Shown one piece after another: positions 1-7,655 of a stretch of DNA of 64,000 nt. The stretch covers positions 992,001-1,056,000 of the forward strand of contig OZ245855.1 of assembly GCA_965229095.1 (NCBI GenBank). The letters run 5' to 3'. The notes beneath the pieces are model-generated. The model saw only the letters and a list, made by a program, of their open reading frames with translations, did no database searches and was not told the DNA's origin. Positions within the stretch are counted from its first letter, which is position 1. Each line of letters begins with the position of its first letter. This DNA is from Taibaiella sp965229095. GTDB taxonomy: Bacteria > Bacteroidota > Bacteroidia > Chitinophagales > Chitinophagaceae. Made by a program: the position numbers and the translations under genes.

Positions 1-1
1 C

Positions 2-1786
2 CACTTGTTCGGTTTCTTTTCCGTGTTTAACTCCGACGCCATTAAAAATACGACCCTGATCAAAGGCGGTATGCCGGCCAATTATGGCGGCCGTTTATCT
101 TCTGTATTGGATATTTCCATGAAGGACGGGAATGCCAAGGAATACCATGCCGAAGGCGGCCTGGGGCTTATTGCTTCGCGACTTACGCTCGAAGGCCCTA
201 TTGTAAAGGATAAAGGTTCTTTTATGCTTTCGGGCCGCCGCACTTATATCGATCTGATTACACAGCCTTTTCTCAAAGGGCAAACCAAAGGCTCGGGCTA
301 TTATTTTTACGACCTCAATCTTAAAGCCAATTATATCCTGGGGCCCAGGGACCGTATCTACCTGAGCGGTTATTTCGGCAGGGACGTTTTTAAGTTCAAC
401 AGCAGCGAAGGTACTTTCAAGGCCAATATTCCCTGGGGAAATGCTACCGGTACCCTGCGCTGGAACCACCAGTTCAATGATAAGCTCTTCGTGAACACCA
501 CCCTGGTGTATAACGATTACAAGTTCGAGTTCAACGGTTCCCAGAACGATTTTGATGTACGGTTCAACTCCGGTATCCGCGACCTGAACGGCAAAGTGGA
601 TTTCGATTATTACACGGCCTTCAACCATCATTTTAAGTTCGGGCTCAATTATACCTATCATACTTTTACGCCCAGCCAGGTATCGGGCAGGAGCGGCGAA
701 ACGGAGTTTGATCCTAATAATGCCTTGCAGAAGTATGCCCATGAAGCAGGGATCTATGTATTGGATGAGTTTGATCCGGCGCCCTGGTTAAAGATCAATG
801 CCGGTCTGCGGTATTCCTATTTCGGGCAGGTAGGGCCTTATACCCGCTACAATTTTGATGGCAACGGTAATCGCCTGGATAGCACTGCTTTTAGCACCGG
901 TAAGCTGGTTAAGGGTTATGGCGGCCTGGAACCCCGTCTCAACCTGAGGTTTGCCCTCGACCCCAGCACTTCTATAAAAGCCAGCGTAAGCAGGAGCTAC
1001 CAGTACATTCACCTGGTGTCGAATAATGGTACCACATTACCTACCGATATCTGGGTGCCCAGCACTGCTTTGGTAAGGCCACAGGAATCCTGGCAGTATT
1101 CTATGGGTTTCTTTAAAAACTTCTTTGACAATGCCCTGGAAACTTCTGTTGAAGTGTATTATAAAGACATGCGCAACCAGATCGAATACCGTTCGGGCTA
1201 TACACCTACCTCTTTCCGGGACCCCGAGCTGGACTTTGTTTTTGGAAAAGGGCAGGCTTATGGGGCCGAGTTCTTTATCCATAAGACCAAGGGTAAATTT
1301 ACCGGTTGGATAGGCTACACTTTAGCCTGGACCTACCGCGAGTTCAAGGACCTGAACCAGGGAGAACGTTTCCCTGCTAAATACGACCGCAGGCATGATC
1401 TGTCGGTCGTGGGCAGCTATGAGTTCAATAAGAAATGGACCGTTTCCGGTGTTTTTGTCTTTGGCAGCGGCAATGCCATCACGTTGCCTACGGGATATTA
1501 TTTTATAGGCCAGGCCCTGATACAGGATTACAGCAAGATCAACCAGTTCCGCATTTTCCCTTACCACCGGCTCGACCTTTCGGTAATCTATACCCCCAAA
1601 GGGGAAACCAAGAAACGCTGGAAAGGAAGCTGGGCCTTTTCTATTTACAATGTTTACAATCGCTTTAACCCTTATATCCTTTACGTAAGCACGGAAGGCA
1701 ACCTGAACAACGGCGCCAATGTAAAGGTGAAGCAAGTGTCGATTTTCCCCATAATCCCCAGCATTACCTACAATTTTAAGTTCTGA
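2..1786 (+). CDS. TonB-dependent receptor, C-terminal part (5' truncated by window edge)
   Basis: Outer-membrane receptor that takes up a large ligand with TonB energy. The reading frame is open from base 2, so the true start lies left of the window and 594 residues are visible. The first ~50 residues look like the end of the plug domain (IKGGMPANYGGRLSSVLD, typical of Bacteroidota receptors with a carboxypeptidase-like N-terminal domain). The rest is a beta-barrel with alternating aromatic strands, ending in ITYNFKF, where a C-terminal Phe suits BAM insertion. No SusD partner follows, so this is probably not a classical glycan SusCD pair. The substrate cannot be read from the sequence. Confidence 0.9.
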   Translation, partial: HLFGFFSVFNSDAIKNTTLIKGGMPANYGGRLSSVLDISMKDGNAKEYHAEGGLGLIASRLTLEGPIVKDKGSFMLSGRRTYIDLITQPFLKGQTKGSGYYFYDLNLKANYILGPRDRIYLSGYFGRDVFKFNSSEGTFKANIPWGNATGTLRWNHQFNDKLFVNTTLVYNDYKFEFNGSQNDFDVRFNSGIRDLNGKVDFDYYTAFNHHFKFGLNYTYHTFTPSQVSGRSGETEFDPNNALQKYAHEAGIYVLDEFDPAPWLKINAGLRYSYFGQVGPYTRYNFDGNGNRLDSTAFSTGKLVKGYGGLEPRLNLRFALDPSTSIKASVSRSYQYIHLVSNNGTTLPTDIWVPSTALVRPQESWQYSMGFFKNFFDNALETSVEVYYKDMRNQIEYRSGYTPTSFRDPELDFVFGKGQAYGAEFFIHKTKGKFTGWIGYTLAWTYREFKDLNQGERFPAKYDRRHDLSVVGSYEFNKKWTVSGVFVFGSGNAITLPTGYYFIGQALIQDYSKINQFRIFPYHRLDLSVIYTPKGETKKRWKGSWAFSIYNVYNRFNPYILYVSTEGNLNNGANVKVKQVSIFPIIPSITYNFKF

Positions 1787-1877
1787 TGTTATAGGTTTGC
1801 TCTTCATAGGCCTACCAGTTACTGATATTTTGCCGCTTGTAAACTGTTTGTAACCGTTTATAAACTTGCGGGCTGTC

Positions 1878-1913
1878 ACTGCAAATTTGCTGCAGCGTAC
1901 CTGTCTAGTTTTG
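1878..1913 (+). promoter_or_regulatory. Promoter of the first lanthipeptide gene, with a palindromic motif
   Basis: TAGTTTTG at 1906-1913 is an exact Bacteroidota -7 box (TAnnTTTG), 26 nt before the ATG at 1940. Upstream lies ACTGCAAATTTGCTGCAG (1878-1895), which contains the palindrome GCAAATTTGC. The same 18-mer occurs upstream of the lanthipeptide gene at 46008-46226. No good -33 TTG is placed 19-21 nt upstream of the -7 box, so the motif may be an activator site. The box match is seen; the regulatory role is inferred. Confidence 0.5.
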
Positions 1914-1939
1914 AATTCCACAAATAAAAAGCGATCCAA

Positions 1940-2167
1940 ATGAAAAAGAAAAGCCTGAATCTCAGTAAGAAACTGTTGTTGGTTAAAGACACTGTTACCG
2001 AACTGGAAGCTAAGCATGTATTGGGCGGCGCTCCCGAAACCACTCCTGTTTTCCCTTACAATTCCAGGTGCGGTTGCCCTACCAATGTACCTTTAAGCAA
2101 TTGTGTTCCCACACAGGTTCCACACACGATGCCTTGTAATGGCTTTCAATGTGCGGTTACCGGATAA
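1940..2167 (+). CDS. Class I lanthipeptide precursor-like peptide (75 aa)
   Basis: Ribosomal peptide precursor. Residues 1-30 form a Lys-rich leader of the Bacteroidota class I lanthipeptide type (KKLLLVKDTVTEL), ending in LGG followed by Ala, a double-glycine cleavage site. The ~45-residue core has five Cys (RCGCPTN, SNC, MPC, FQC) and many Thr/Ser that a LanB dehydratase and LanC cyclase could link. No LanB, LanC or LanT gene is nearby, so the peptide must be served by distant enzymes or is unmodified. The start is the only ATG before the leader. A strong terminator follows at 2189. Two more precursors of the family lie at 45.6-46.2 kb. Confidence 0.78.
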   Translation: MKKKSLNLSKKLLLVKDTVTELEAKHVLGGAPETTPVFPYNSRCGCPTNVPLSNCVPTQVPHTMPCNGFQCAVTG

Positions 2168-2188
2168 AGAAAGATGATCTGAATGAAG

Positions 2189-2213
2189 AAAAGGCCCTTA
2201 TGGGGCCTTTTTT
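2189..2213 (+). terminator. Rho-independent terminator of the lanthipeptide gene
   Basis: AAAAGGCCC (2189-2197) pairs with GGGCCTTTT (2203-2211) around the loop TTATG and runs into a T tract, 22 nt after the stop codon. Confidence 0.85.
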
Positions 2214-2419
2214 GTTTCCTGGCGTAGCTTCAGTTTCTGATGTCGTTACATAAGGTACAAGCAATTTTATAACTGCCCTAAGCACTGCCGGCTAAACAGA
2301 TAAGTTTGCATTATTTATGGATGTTTGGCTGTGTATTGGCATTTTTCATGAAATGTAATGCAGATAAATATCTGAATTACAGCGAGTAAAAATACCTGGT
2401 GCTTACCCCCACCAACATA

Positions 2420-2468
2420 CCCCATGTATAATGGGGATTGTCCGGGTATGAATTATTGCCTAATCTTG
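2420..2468 (+). promoter_or_regulatory. Promoter before the 60-aa unknown gene
   Basis: The 431-bp gap 2168-2598 holds the terminator above and this promoter. TTG at 2438-2440, a 20-nt spacer and TAATCTTG (2461-2468; one mismatch to TAnnTTTG) fit the Bacteroidota -33/-7 layout. A small dyad CCCCAT-gtata-ATGGGG (2420-2436) abuts the -33 element and could be an operator. A second exact-looking -7 box, TAAGTTTG, lies at 2301-2308 but has no -33 partner. Confidence 0.4.
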
Positions 2469-2598
2469 TGCTATCGTTTTAGGGTAAAGAACGACTACGG
2501 GGTAGCTGTTATGTACTTTATCAAAAAATAATAAACACCAGAAATCCCGGAGTACACGACTTACGTATATGCCTGGGATTTTTAAAAAGAACCACATC

Positions 2599-2781
2599 AT
2601 GATGATCGAACAAGATATTTATAATAAGCGCATCATTGAGCTGATGAAGAAAAAAACATCTCTTATCGAAGCGCTGGGCAAACTAATGGAAATAGCTCAT
2701 AAACCAGAGACCAGCCCAAAGGAGGAACCTGCGCGATTAACCGGCAACAATCCTTTATTGGAAACATGCAGGAATAATTAA
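2599..2781 (+). CDS. Small hypothetical protein (60 aa)
   Basis: Not recognised. Residues 1-35 (MMIEQDIYNKRIIELM...) are predicted helical and highly charged, and the rest is Pro/Glu-rich and probably disordered. I chose the ATG at 2599; an ATG ten codons upstream (2569) would add a Phe/Lys stretch and lies closer to the promoter. A reasonable promoter upstream and a bidirectional terminator downstream support a real gene. It faces the unknown gene at 2838-3080. Confidence 0.5.
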   Translation: MMIEQDIYNKRIIELMKKKTSLIEALGKLMEIAHKPETSPKEEPARLTGNNPLLETCRNN

Positions 2782-2811
2782 CCAGCAACTCCTTTGCTAG
2801 TGCACACGGAT

Positions 2812-2840
2812 GGGCGGCTTTTTAAGGCCGCCCGTTTTTA
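2812..2840 (+). terminator. Bidirectional terminator
   Basis: GGGCGGC (2812-2818) pairs with GCCGCCC (2827-2833), extended by a TT/AA inner stem, and is followed by GTTTTTA. It separates two convergent genes, and the stop codon of the minus-strand gene (2838-2840) is inside the T tract. Confidence 0.8.
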
Positions 2841-3080
2841 TGATAGTATATCTTCTTCCGGCAACTGCAGCAACTGGCATATCCTGCGTACATCCTGCAG
2901 CAGGGAAGCATCGTCGGAGTAGGCCCATAAATGATCATTTTTGTCAAAGCTGAAACGGATGTAACCATAATTGTTTCCTGCCGATTTCAAAAAGGTAAAA
3001 GAAGAGATCTTTTCCAGGTTAATGATCTCGCGGAGCTTCCCGTTAAATACCATGGGGCGTGGCGCTATAAATAAAGGCAT
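2838..3080 (-). CDS. Hypothetical protein (80 aa)
   Basis: Not recognised. It looks like a single compact alpha/beta domain with several strands (FTFLKS, YGYIRFSF, HLWAYSDD) and a C-terminal amphipathic helix (LLQDVRRICQLLQL). There is no signal peptide or membrane segment, so it is probably cytoplasmic. It starts 60 nt from the 3' end of the DUF3347 gene on the same strand and may be cotranscribed with it. Confidence 0.55.
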   Translation of the reverse strand: MPLFIAPRPMVFNGKLREIINLEKISSFTFLKSAGNNYGYIRFSFDKNDHLWAYSDDASLLQDVRRICQLLQLPEEDILS

Positions 3081-3139
3081 AGGTACATTTTGTTTACCGA
3101 CTACCGGGCATGGCCGGCAAAGTCTCTTTTATTCTTTTG

Positions 3140-3721
3140 TTATTTTATCGTATCTGTAAGTTCGCCGCAGGTAAGCATCTTATTGCCAAAATAAGGGTTT
3201 TCGATATGCGTCGACAGGCTGAGCCAATAAGCGCCCTGCTCGTTGAAGGCCATAGGGCATAGCTGCCGGTACACCATAATATGGCGCATGTCTATGATCT
3301 GCAGGAGCCGGTACATCTGCTCCGATATGGGTTTAAAAAGAATGCGTTGCTGTTCGCAGGTCTGATCTTTGACCAGGAGTAGGCTATCCAACTGTATCAA
3401 TAAGGTATCTGTTACCTGCCGTATTCCCGGAACAGATGCGCTATTGCCGGATTGTAAAGTGTTATCCTGCAACAAGGAAATAAGGGTTAAACGCATAGCG
3501 TCGGCCGCCTTACCAGCTTTCTTGCTATCGGTAGCAACAAGGGCATCTTTGAGTTGCAGGTAGTGCTGCAATACCCCGGCGGCTTTACGGGTGGGCCGTG
3601 CAGGCAGGGCGCTTTCGGCGGCCGAAGGGTCCAAGTCCTGCGGCTTTTCCGGACTACAGCTTCCCCATGCGAGGCCTGCACCAGTCATGGCTAAAATCAA
3701 TATCGTATTTCTATATCTCAT
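3140..3721 (-). CDS. DUF3347 domain lipoprotein
   Basis: Periplasm-facing lipoprotein of the DUF3347 family, which often sits with heavy-metal efflux or copper proteins; its molecular role is not settled. Start at ATG 3721 (a TTG three codons earlier is less likely). Residues 1-24 form a signal ending in GSC, a loose lipobox. A Pro/Ala linker follows, then the DUF3347 helix bundle (~50-193) with its hallmark C-terminus CPMAFNEQGAYWLS and NPYFGNKMLTCGE. The conserved Cys and Met residues could bind metal, which is inference. No metal-efflux genes adjoin it. Confidence 0.8.
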   Translation of the reverse strand: MRYRNTILILAMTGAGLAWGSCSPEKPQDLDPSAAESALPARPTRKAAGVLQHYLQLKDALVATDSKKAGKAADAMRLTLISLLQDNTLQSGNSASVPGIRQVTDTLLIQLDSLLLVKDQTCEQQRILFKPISEQMYRLLQIIDMRHIMVYRQLCPMAFNEQGAYWLSLSTHIENPYFGNKMLTCGELTDTIK

Positions 3722-3864
3722 CTGTGGCAAAGCTAGTCTATCCTGCGCTTATAGGGAAAAACCTATGTCTTTTCGGGGATTTTCCCCCCATTTTACAACA
3801 AGTGTACTTTATGTTCAAAATTGGCTTGATATTTGCTATTGAAAACCTGTTTACTGTCCCTTTT

Positions 3865-5523
3865 ATGAACGTCCGAAGTTGCACTTTACTCCCTGTATTG
3901 GTCTTTTCTATGCTCCTGTTTTCCTGCTCCTCCCCGAAGGAAGGCAACAAAAGCAGTGGTATAGGCAGTCTTTTTTCTTCCGATTATGTAGATAAAGAAG
4001 AGTTTGGTAAGACCATAGCAACTACACTTGGCCCGGTCAATCCTTCCGATTCCTTATTCAACAAATCCTTGCTCCGGAGCGATACCCTTAACCTGGATTA
4101 TGCCTACCAGCTGGCGGGCAGGGAGCCGCTTTGGTTTAATGCTGACGGCCCTAAAAAAGCAGTTGAAGACCTGGCTGTTCAGCTTAACGACCTGTGGAAT
4201 GAGGGCCTCGATCCGGGTAATTACCGGGTCGGCTATATCCAGCAGGTACTGGCGCAATTAAAATCGGATAACCAAAAGCATTTTCCTGTCGACAGTATTG
4301 TGGCCTGGGACAAAGCCTTTACTGCCGCCTGGCTGCATGCCGCTCGTAACCTGTTACTCGGGGGCAAGGAAATAAGTCGAGGCGATTCGCTCTGGTTTGT
4401 CCGTAACGATACTGCCTTTTCCGGGGCCAAATACCTGGTCGATGCACTTAAGAAGAGCGATGCTTTTCCTGCTTTTGATAGTTTCAGGCCCGAGGTACCG
4501 GAATATGCCCAAATGAAAAAAGCCGTGGCGGCATGGGCAACGCTAAAAGAAGATACAGCCTATATGGAAGCCAAAAAGCAGGTTGCTGCCGGGCAGCAGG
4601 ATAGTGCCTTATTACTGGTGATCCGGAAGGAGCTGGGCAATGTGGACCTGCCTGCCAATGATACGTTACAGGACCGCGGACAATGGATCGCTGCCTACCA
4701 GTACTACCACCAGCTACGGATCTCCGGCAAGATGGACAGTACCACGGCGGCCAGCCTGAAAAAAATGCCTGATGATTATATCCATAACCTGCAACTGAAT
4801 ATGGACCGCCTGCGGGCCTTGCCACGGGAACTGGGGGCAGAGCATGTATGGGTCAATATCCCGTTGATGGAGGTGAATTATTACCGCGACAATCAGGTTA
4901 AATTTCACAGCAGGGTAGTAGTGGGTAAAAAAGCAAGGCAGACCCCTTCGCTCTGGGCGCCCATGGCCAATGTGGTCTTTAACCCGCCCTGGGGTGTACC
5001 GCCTACTATCTTAAAGAAAGATGTAGGGCCGGGTGTGGGCCGTTCCGGCTCTGCCTATCTTGCCCGTAAAGGGCTGAGGGCTTTCGATGCTAAGGGAAAC
5101 GATGTTACCGCCTCGGTAAATGGCGCCAATTACAGGAGGTTCTCTTACCGGCAGCCACCCGGAGCGCATAACTCCCTGGGGGAAGTCAAATTTAACCTGC
5201 CCAATAAATGGGACATATACCTGCATGATACGCCGCACCGCGAAAACTTCAGCAACAGGGTAAGGGCCCTGAGCTCGGGTTGTGTACGGGTGCAGAACCC
5301 CAAGTTGCTGGCGGAAGCGATCCTGGAAGAACAACGTTACACTCCTGAAAAAATCGATTCTATCATTCAGACCCGCCGTACCAAATTTGAGCAATTGAAA
5401 CGCAACCTGCCGGTATACATTGTTTACCTGACAGTAGCTCCGGACAGTACTGGCAACCAGCTCCGTTACCTGGACGATGTGTATGGCCGGGATACCAGGA
5501 TGAAAAAGGTGTACGGATTTTAA
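3865..5523 (+). CDS. L,D-transpeptidase (YkuD domain) lipoprotein
   Basis: Cell-wall enzyme that forms 3-3 crosslinks or attaches proteins to peptidoglycan in the periplasm. The frame is open from 3598, but the ATG at 3865 begins a typical lipoprotein signal (LVFSMLLFSCSS), giving 552 residues. An LdtD/YcbB-like scaffold domain (REPLWFNADGPKKAVEDL, about 75-320) precedes the YkuD domain (~325-500). The catalytic motif is visible: HDTP...F..R.LSSGCVRV near residue 470, with the nucleophilic Cys in SGC. Length and order fit the Bacteroidota LdtD-like family. It is divergent from the DUF3347 gene, with the promoter region shared. Confidence 0.9.
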   Translation: MNVRSCTLLPVLVFSMLLFSCSSPKEGNKSSGIGSLFSSDYVDKEEFGKTIATTLGPVNPSDSLFNKSLLRSDTLNLDYAYQLAGREPLWFNADGPKKAVEDLAVQLNDLWNEGLDPGNYRVGYIQQVLAQLKSDNQKHFPVDSIVAWDKAFTAAWLHAARNLLLGGKEISRGDSLWFVRNDTAFSGAKYLVDALKKSDAFPAFDSFRPEVPEYAQMKKAVAAWATLKEDTAYMEAKKQVAAGQQDSALLLVIRKELGNVDLPANDTLQDRGQWIAAYQYYHQLRISGKMDSTTAASLKKMPDDYIHNLQLNMDRLRALPRELGAEHVWVNIPLMEVNYYRDNQVKFHSRVVVGKKARQTPSLWAPMANVVFNPPWGVPPTILKKDVGPGVGRSGSAYLARKGLRAFDAKGNDVTASVNGANYRRFSYRQPPGAHNSLGEVKFNLPNKWDIYLHDTPHRENFSNRVRALSSGCVRVQNPKLLAEAILEEQRYTPEKIDSIIQTRRTKFEQLKRNLPVYIVYLTVAPDSTGNQLRYLDDVYGRDTRMKKVYGF

Positions 5524-5543
5524 GCGTAAGAGCATTAAGCGCG

Positions 5544-5880
5544 CCTTATAACGAACGTCAGCCTGAGCGCAGCCGAAGGGTAAAATAGGCTCGCAGCGCA
5601 GGCCGCGAGAGAAGGTAATGCTAACCTTAATTCAGGGTCATCCTGAAGCTTCCGAAGGAGCTGAAGGATCTTGATCGCTAAGGTGTCAAGAATACTTGGA
5701 TTCCACATGCTGCGCAAGCTACATTCCGGAATGACAACCAGAAGTAAATGAACTTTCTCCTGATCGTAAGCCGAAAGGTGAAGAAAGGAAATTTTTGTCG
5801 TGCTTCAACTCCGCTCAGCAGGACAAAAATTTCCAATGCAACCTTATAACGCAAGGTCGGCCTAAGCGTAGTCGAAGGGT
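5544..5880. repeat. Dispersed intergenic (REP-like) repeats
   Basis: The gap 5524-6399 contains no convincing gene. Two copies of a module starting CCTTATAACG and carrying CAGCCTGAGCG..GTCGAAGGG lie at 5544-5581 and 5842-5880. Between them is the hairpin module GGAAATTTTTGTC (5787-5799) / GACAAAAATTTCC (5822-5834). Related copies recur at ~18.2, 31.9, 33.05 and 54.3-54.6 kb. The loop carries CAACTCCGCTCAGCAGG, a degenerate copy of the GTCGAAGGG-type motif. These look like non-coding mobile or structural repeats. Confidence 0.7.
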
Positions 5881-5927
5881 GAGAAAATGAGGTTATATAA
5901 TTGCATGAAAGGTATATCAAAATAAAA

Positions 5928-6110
5928 AAGATTGGAGCGGGCTCTGCTCCAATCTTTATGGGTGGGGGCTCAGTAAGCTATTTCAGGTGAGAGCGTAGGG
6001 GTTCTCTTTTTTTGGTTTTGAATATCCGGCCGGCAAGAGTGCCGGCCGGATGGGTGCAATTGTTTTGTCGTTCAGTTTGTTTTTCTACAGGGCAAAGATA
6101 TTCCGGTAAG
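5928..6110 (-). ncRNA. Candidate structured small RNA
   Basis: On the minus strand an exact -7 box TATCTTTG (6110-6103) is followed by a perfect 12-bp hairpin ATCCGGCCGGCA/TGCCGGCCGGAT (6051-6024). About 70 nt later comes a 12-bp terminator stem AAAGATTGGAGC/GCTCCAATCTTT (5946-5957 with 5927-5938) and a T tract (TTTTTTATTTT). No protein frame fits. The plus strand also has a weak hairpin plus T7 at 5989-6013, so the direction is not certain. No known RNA family is recognised. Confidence 0.35.
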
Positions 6111-6355
6111 TGTTAGCACGCTACAGGCAAAAACCACTAAAAATTACAGGTGTTTCGCTATGTCGTTTTGGTATACCGTGCAGATAACCAGATATTTATT
6201 GTTCTTTTGTCTGGATAGAAAATTGGAGATATGGCCCGGCTTTTCTTCTTATTGCATCCCCTATCTTTAAAGTGGCCATCTTTATGCTTATTGCTACCAG
6301 GTTAAAAAATAAAGTCTTGCCTACGCCATTGCAGCTTTTTTTAGGGCTATAGTAA

Positions 6356-6363
6356 TATATTTG
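6356..6363 (+). promoter_or_regulatory. -7 promoter box of the HD-PycTM/ppk operon
   Basis: TATATTTG is an exact TAnnTTTG match, 36 and 54 nt ahead of the two candidate ATGs (6400, 6418). The nearest TTG (6329-6331) gives a slightly long 24-nt spacer. Confidence 0.4.
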
Positions 6364-6417
6364 TCCGGTAAACAAAGGACTCCGGCCTTTATATCCCAAA
6401 TGTACCCGGCTTTTCAT

Positions 6418-7644
6418 ATGAATTATACAGAGCTTAACCAAAGCGTTGAGGCATTTATCAGGAGTTACTATGCTTCTGTACAGGACGAAAGACTTATGTA
6501 CCACAACCTGGGGCATGCCGAAAGGGTAGTGGCGGCTGCAAAGCAGATTGCCGACCATTACCAGTTGAATGAGCTCGATTATTTTATCGTGATCACGGCG
6601 GGCTGGTTTCATGATATCGGTTACTTTATCGATCCCCGGGAACATGAGGCAAGGGGGCAGGAGAAAGCAGCTGCTTTTTTGAAAGAAAAAGGAGTGGACG
6701 ACGAAACCATTGCTGCCGTGGGCAACAGCATCCTCGCCACAAAAATGCCGCAGTCGCCGCATAACCTGCTGGAGCAGATTGTATGCGATGCCGACCTGTT
6801 TAACCTGGGTACCGATTATTTTGAAGATACCAATAAGATCCTCAGGAAAGAAACGGAAGCCCTGAAGGGCGTTAAAATCACCAAAGAGCAATGGCGGCAG
6901 GGAGCGATCAGTTTGCTGGAAAACCACCATTACCATACCGATTATTGTCAGGTATTGCTGAACGATCAGAAGGCAAGGAACCTGGAAAAGCTGAAACGGA
7001 AATCGGAGGAAGTAGCGCAACAGCAGCAACAGCCGGTTAATGCCACGGCCACTGCTTTACCTACCGAAGCAGGCAATAAATCGGAATTTAAAGTATCCAA
7101 GAAAGACAGGCCCGACCGGGGTATCGAAACCATGTTTCGGACCACCTCGGGCAACAACCAGCGGCTTAGCGATATGGCCGATAATAAGGCCCATATCATG
7201 ATCACCGTCAATTCGATCATCCTCTCCGCAGTTATCAGCCTACTATTGGGAAAGATACCCAAGCAGGAATACCTGGCTATTCCCACCTACCTTATCCTGT
7301 CGGTGAGTGTGTCGGCCATCATCTTTGCCATCCTGGCTACCCGGCCATCGCTGCCCAGCGGTATTTTTACCCGGCAGGATGTGGAGCAGAAAAAAGTCAA
7401 TCTCCTGTTCTTCGGTAATTTTTATAAAATGAACCTGGAAGAATATGCTGATGGCATGTGGCAGGTAATGGCCGACCGCGATTTTCTCTATGGTTCCCTC
7501 ATCAAGGATGTGTATTCGCAAGGAGTGGTGCTGGGCCGCAAATACCGCCTGTTACGCATTTCTTACAGCATTTTCATGTTTGGCCTTATCCTGGCCGTTA
7601 TTGCCTTTATCATTGCTTCGGCAGTACATGCGCAGTCCCTTTAA
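6418..7644 (+). CDS. HD-domain / Pycsar-effector-type (PycTM, DUF5706) membrane protein
   Basis: Fusion of a metal-dependent HD phosphohydrolase domain with a membrane module of the Pycsar-effector family. The HD domain (~20-190) shows NLGHAERV, FHDIGYF and a later CDADLFNLG. A Gln-rich linker leads to the PycTM part (~230-405), with DNKAHIMITVNSIILSA as first membrane segment, a second at ~285-306 and a last at ~380-403. In Pycsar defence PycTM modules respond to cyclic cCMP/cUMP; HD-PycTM fusions are common in Bacteroidota without a cyclase, and none is adjacent here. The ATG at 6400 is an alternative start. It lies 11 nt before ppk, so probably one operon. Confidence 0.8.
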   Translation: MNYTELNQSVEAFIRSYYASVQDERLMYHNLGHAERVVAAAKQIADHYQLNELDYFIVITAGWFHDIGYFIDPREHEARGQEKAAAFLKEKGVDDETIAAVGNSILATKMPQSPHNLLEQIVCDADLFNLGTDYFEDTNKILRKETEALKGVKITKEQWRQGAISLLENHHYHTDYCQVLLNDQKARNLEKLKRKSEEVAQQQQQPVNATATALPTEAGNKSEFKVSKKDRPDRGIETMFRTTSGNNQRLSDMADNKAHIMITVNSIILSAVISLLLGKIPKQEYLAIPTYLILSVSVSAIIFAILATRPSLPSGIFTRQDVEQKKVNLLFFGNFYKMNLEEYADGMWQVMADRDFLYGSLIKDVYSQGVVLGRKYRLLRISYSIFMFGLILAVIAFIIASAVHAQSL

Positions 7645-7655
7645 ATATAATCGTT

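Noticed and set aside
1322..2017. 231-aa minus-strand frame
   Set aside because: Antisense to the TonB receptor and to the start of the first lanthipeptide gene; no domain.
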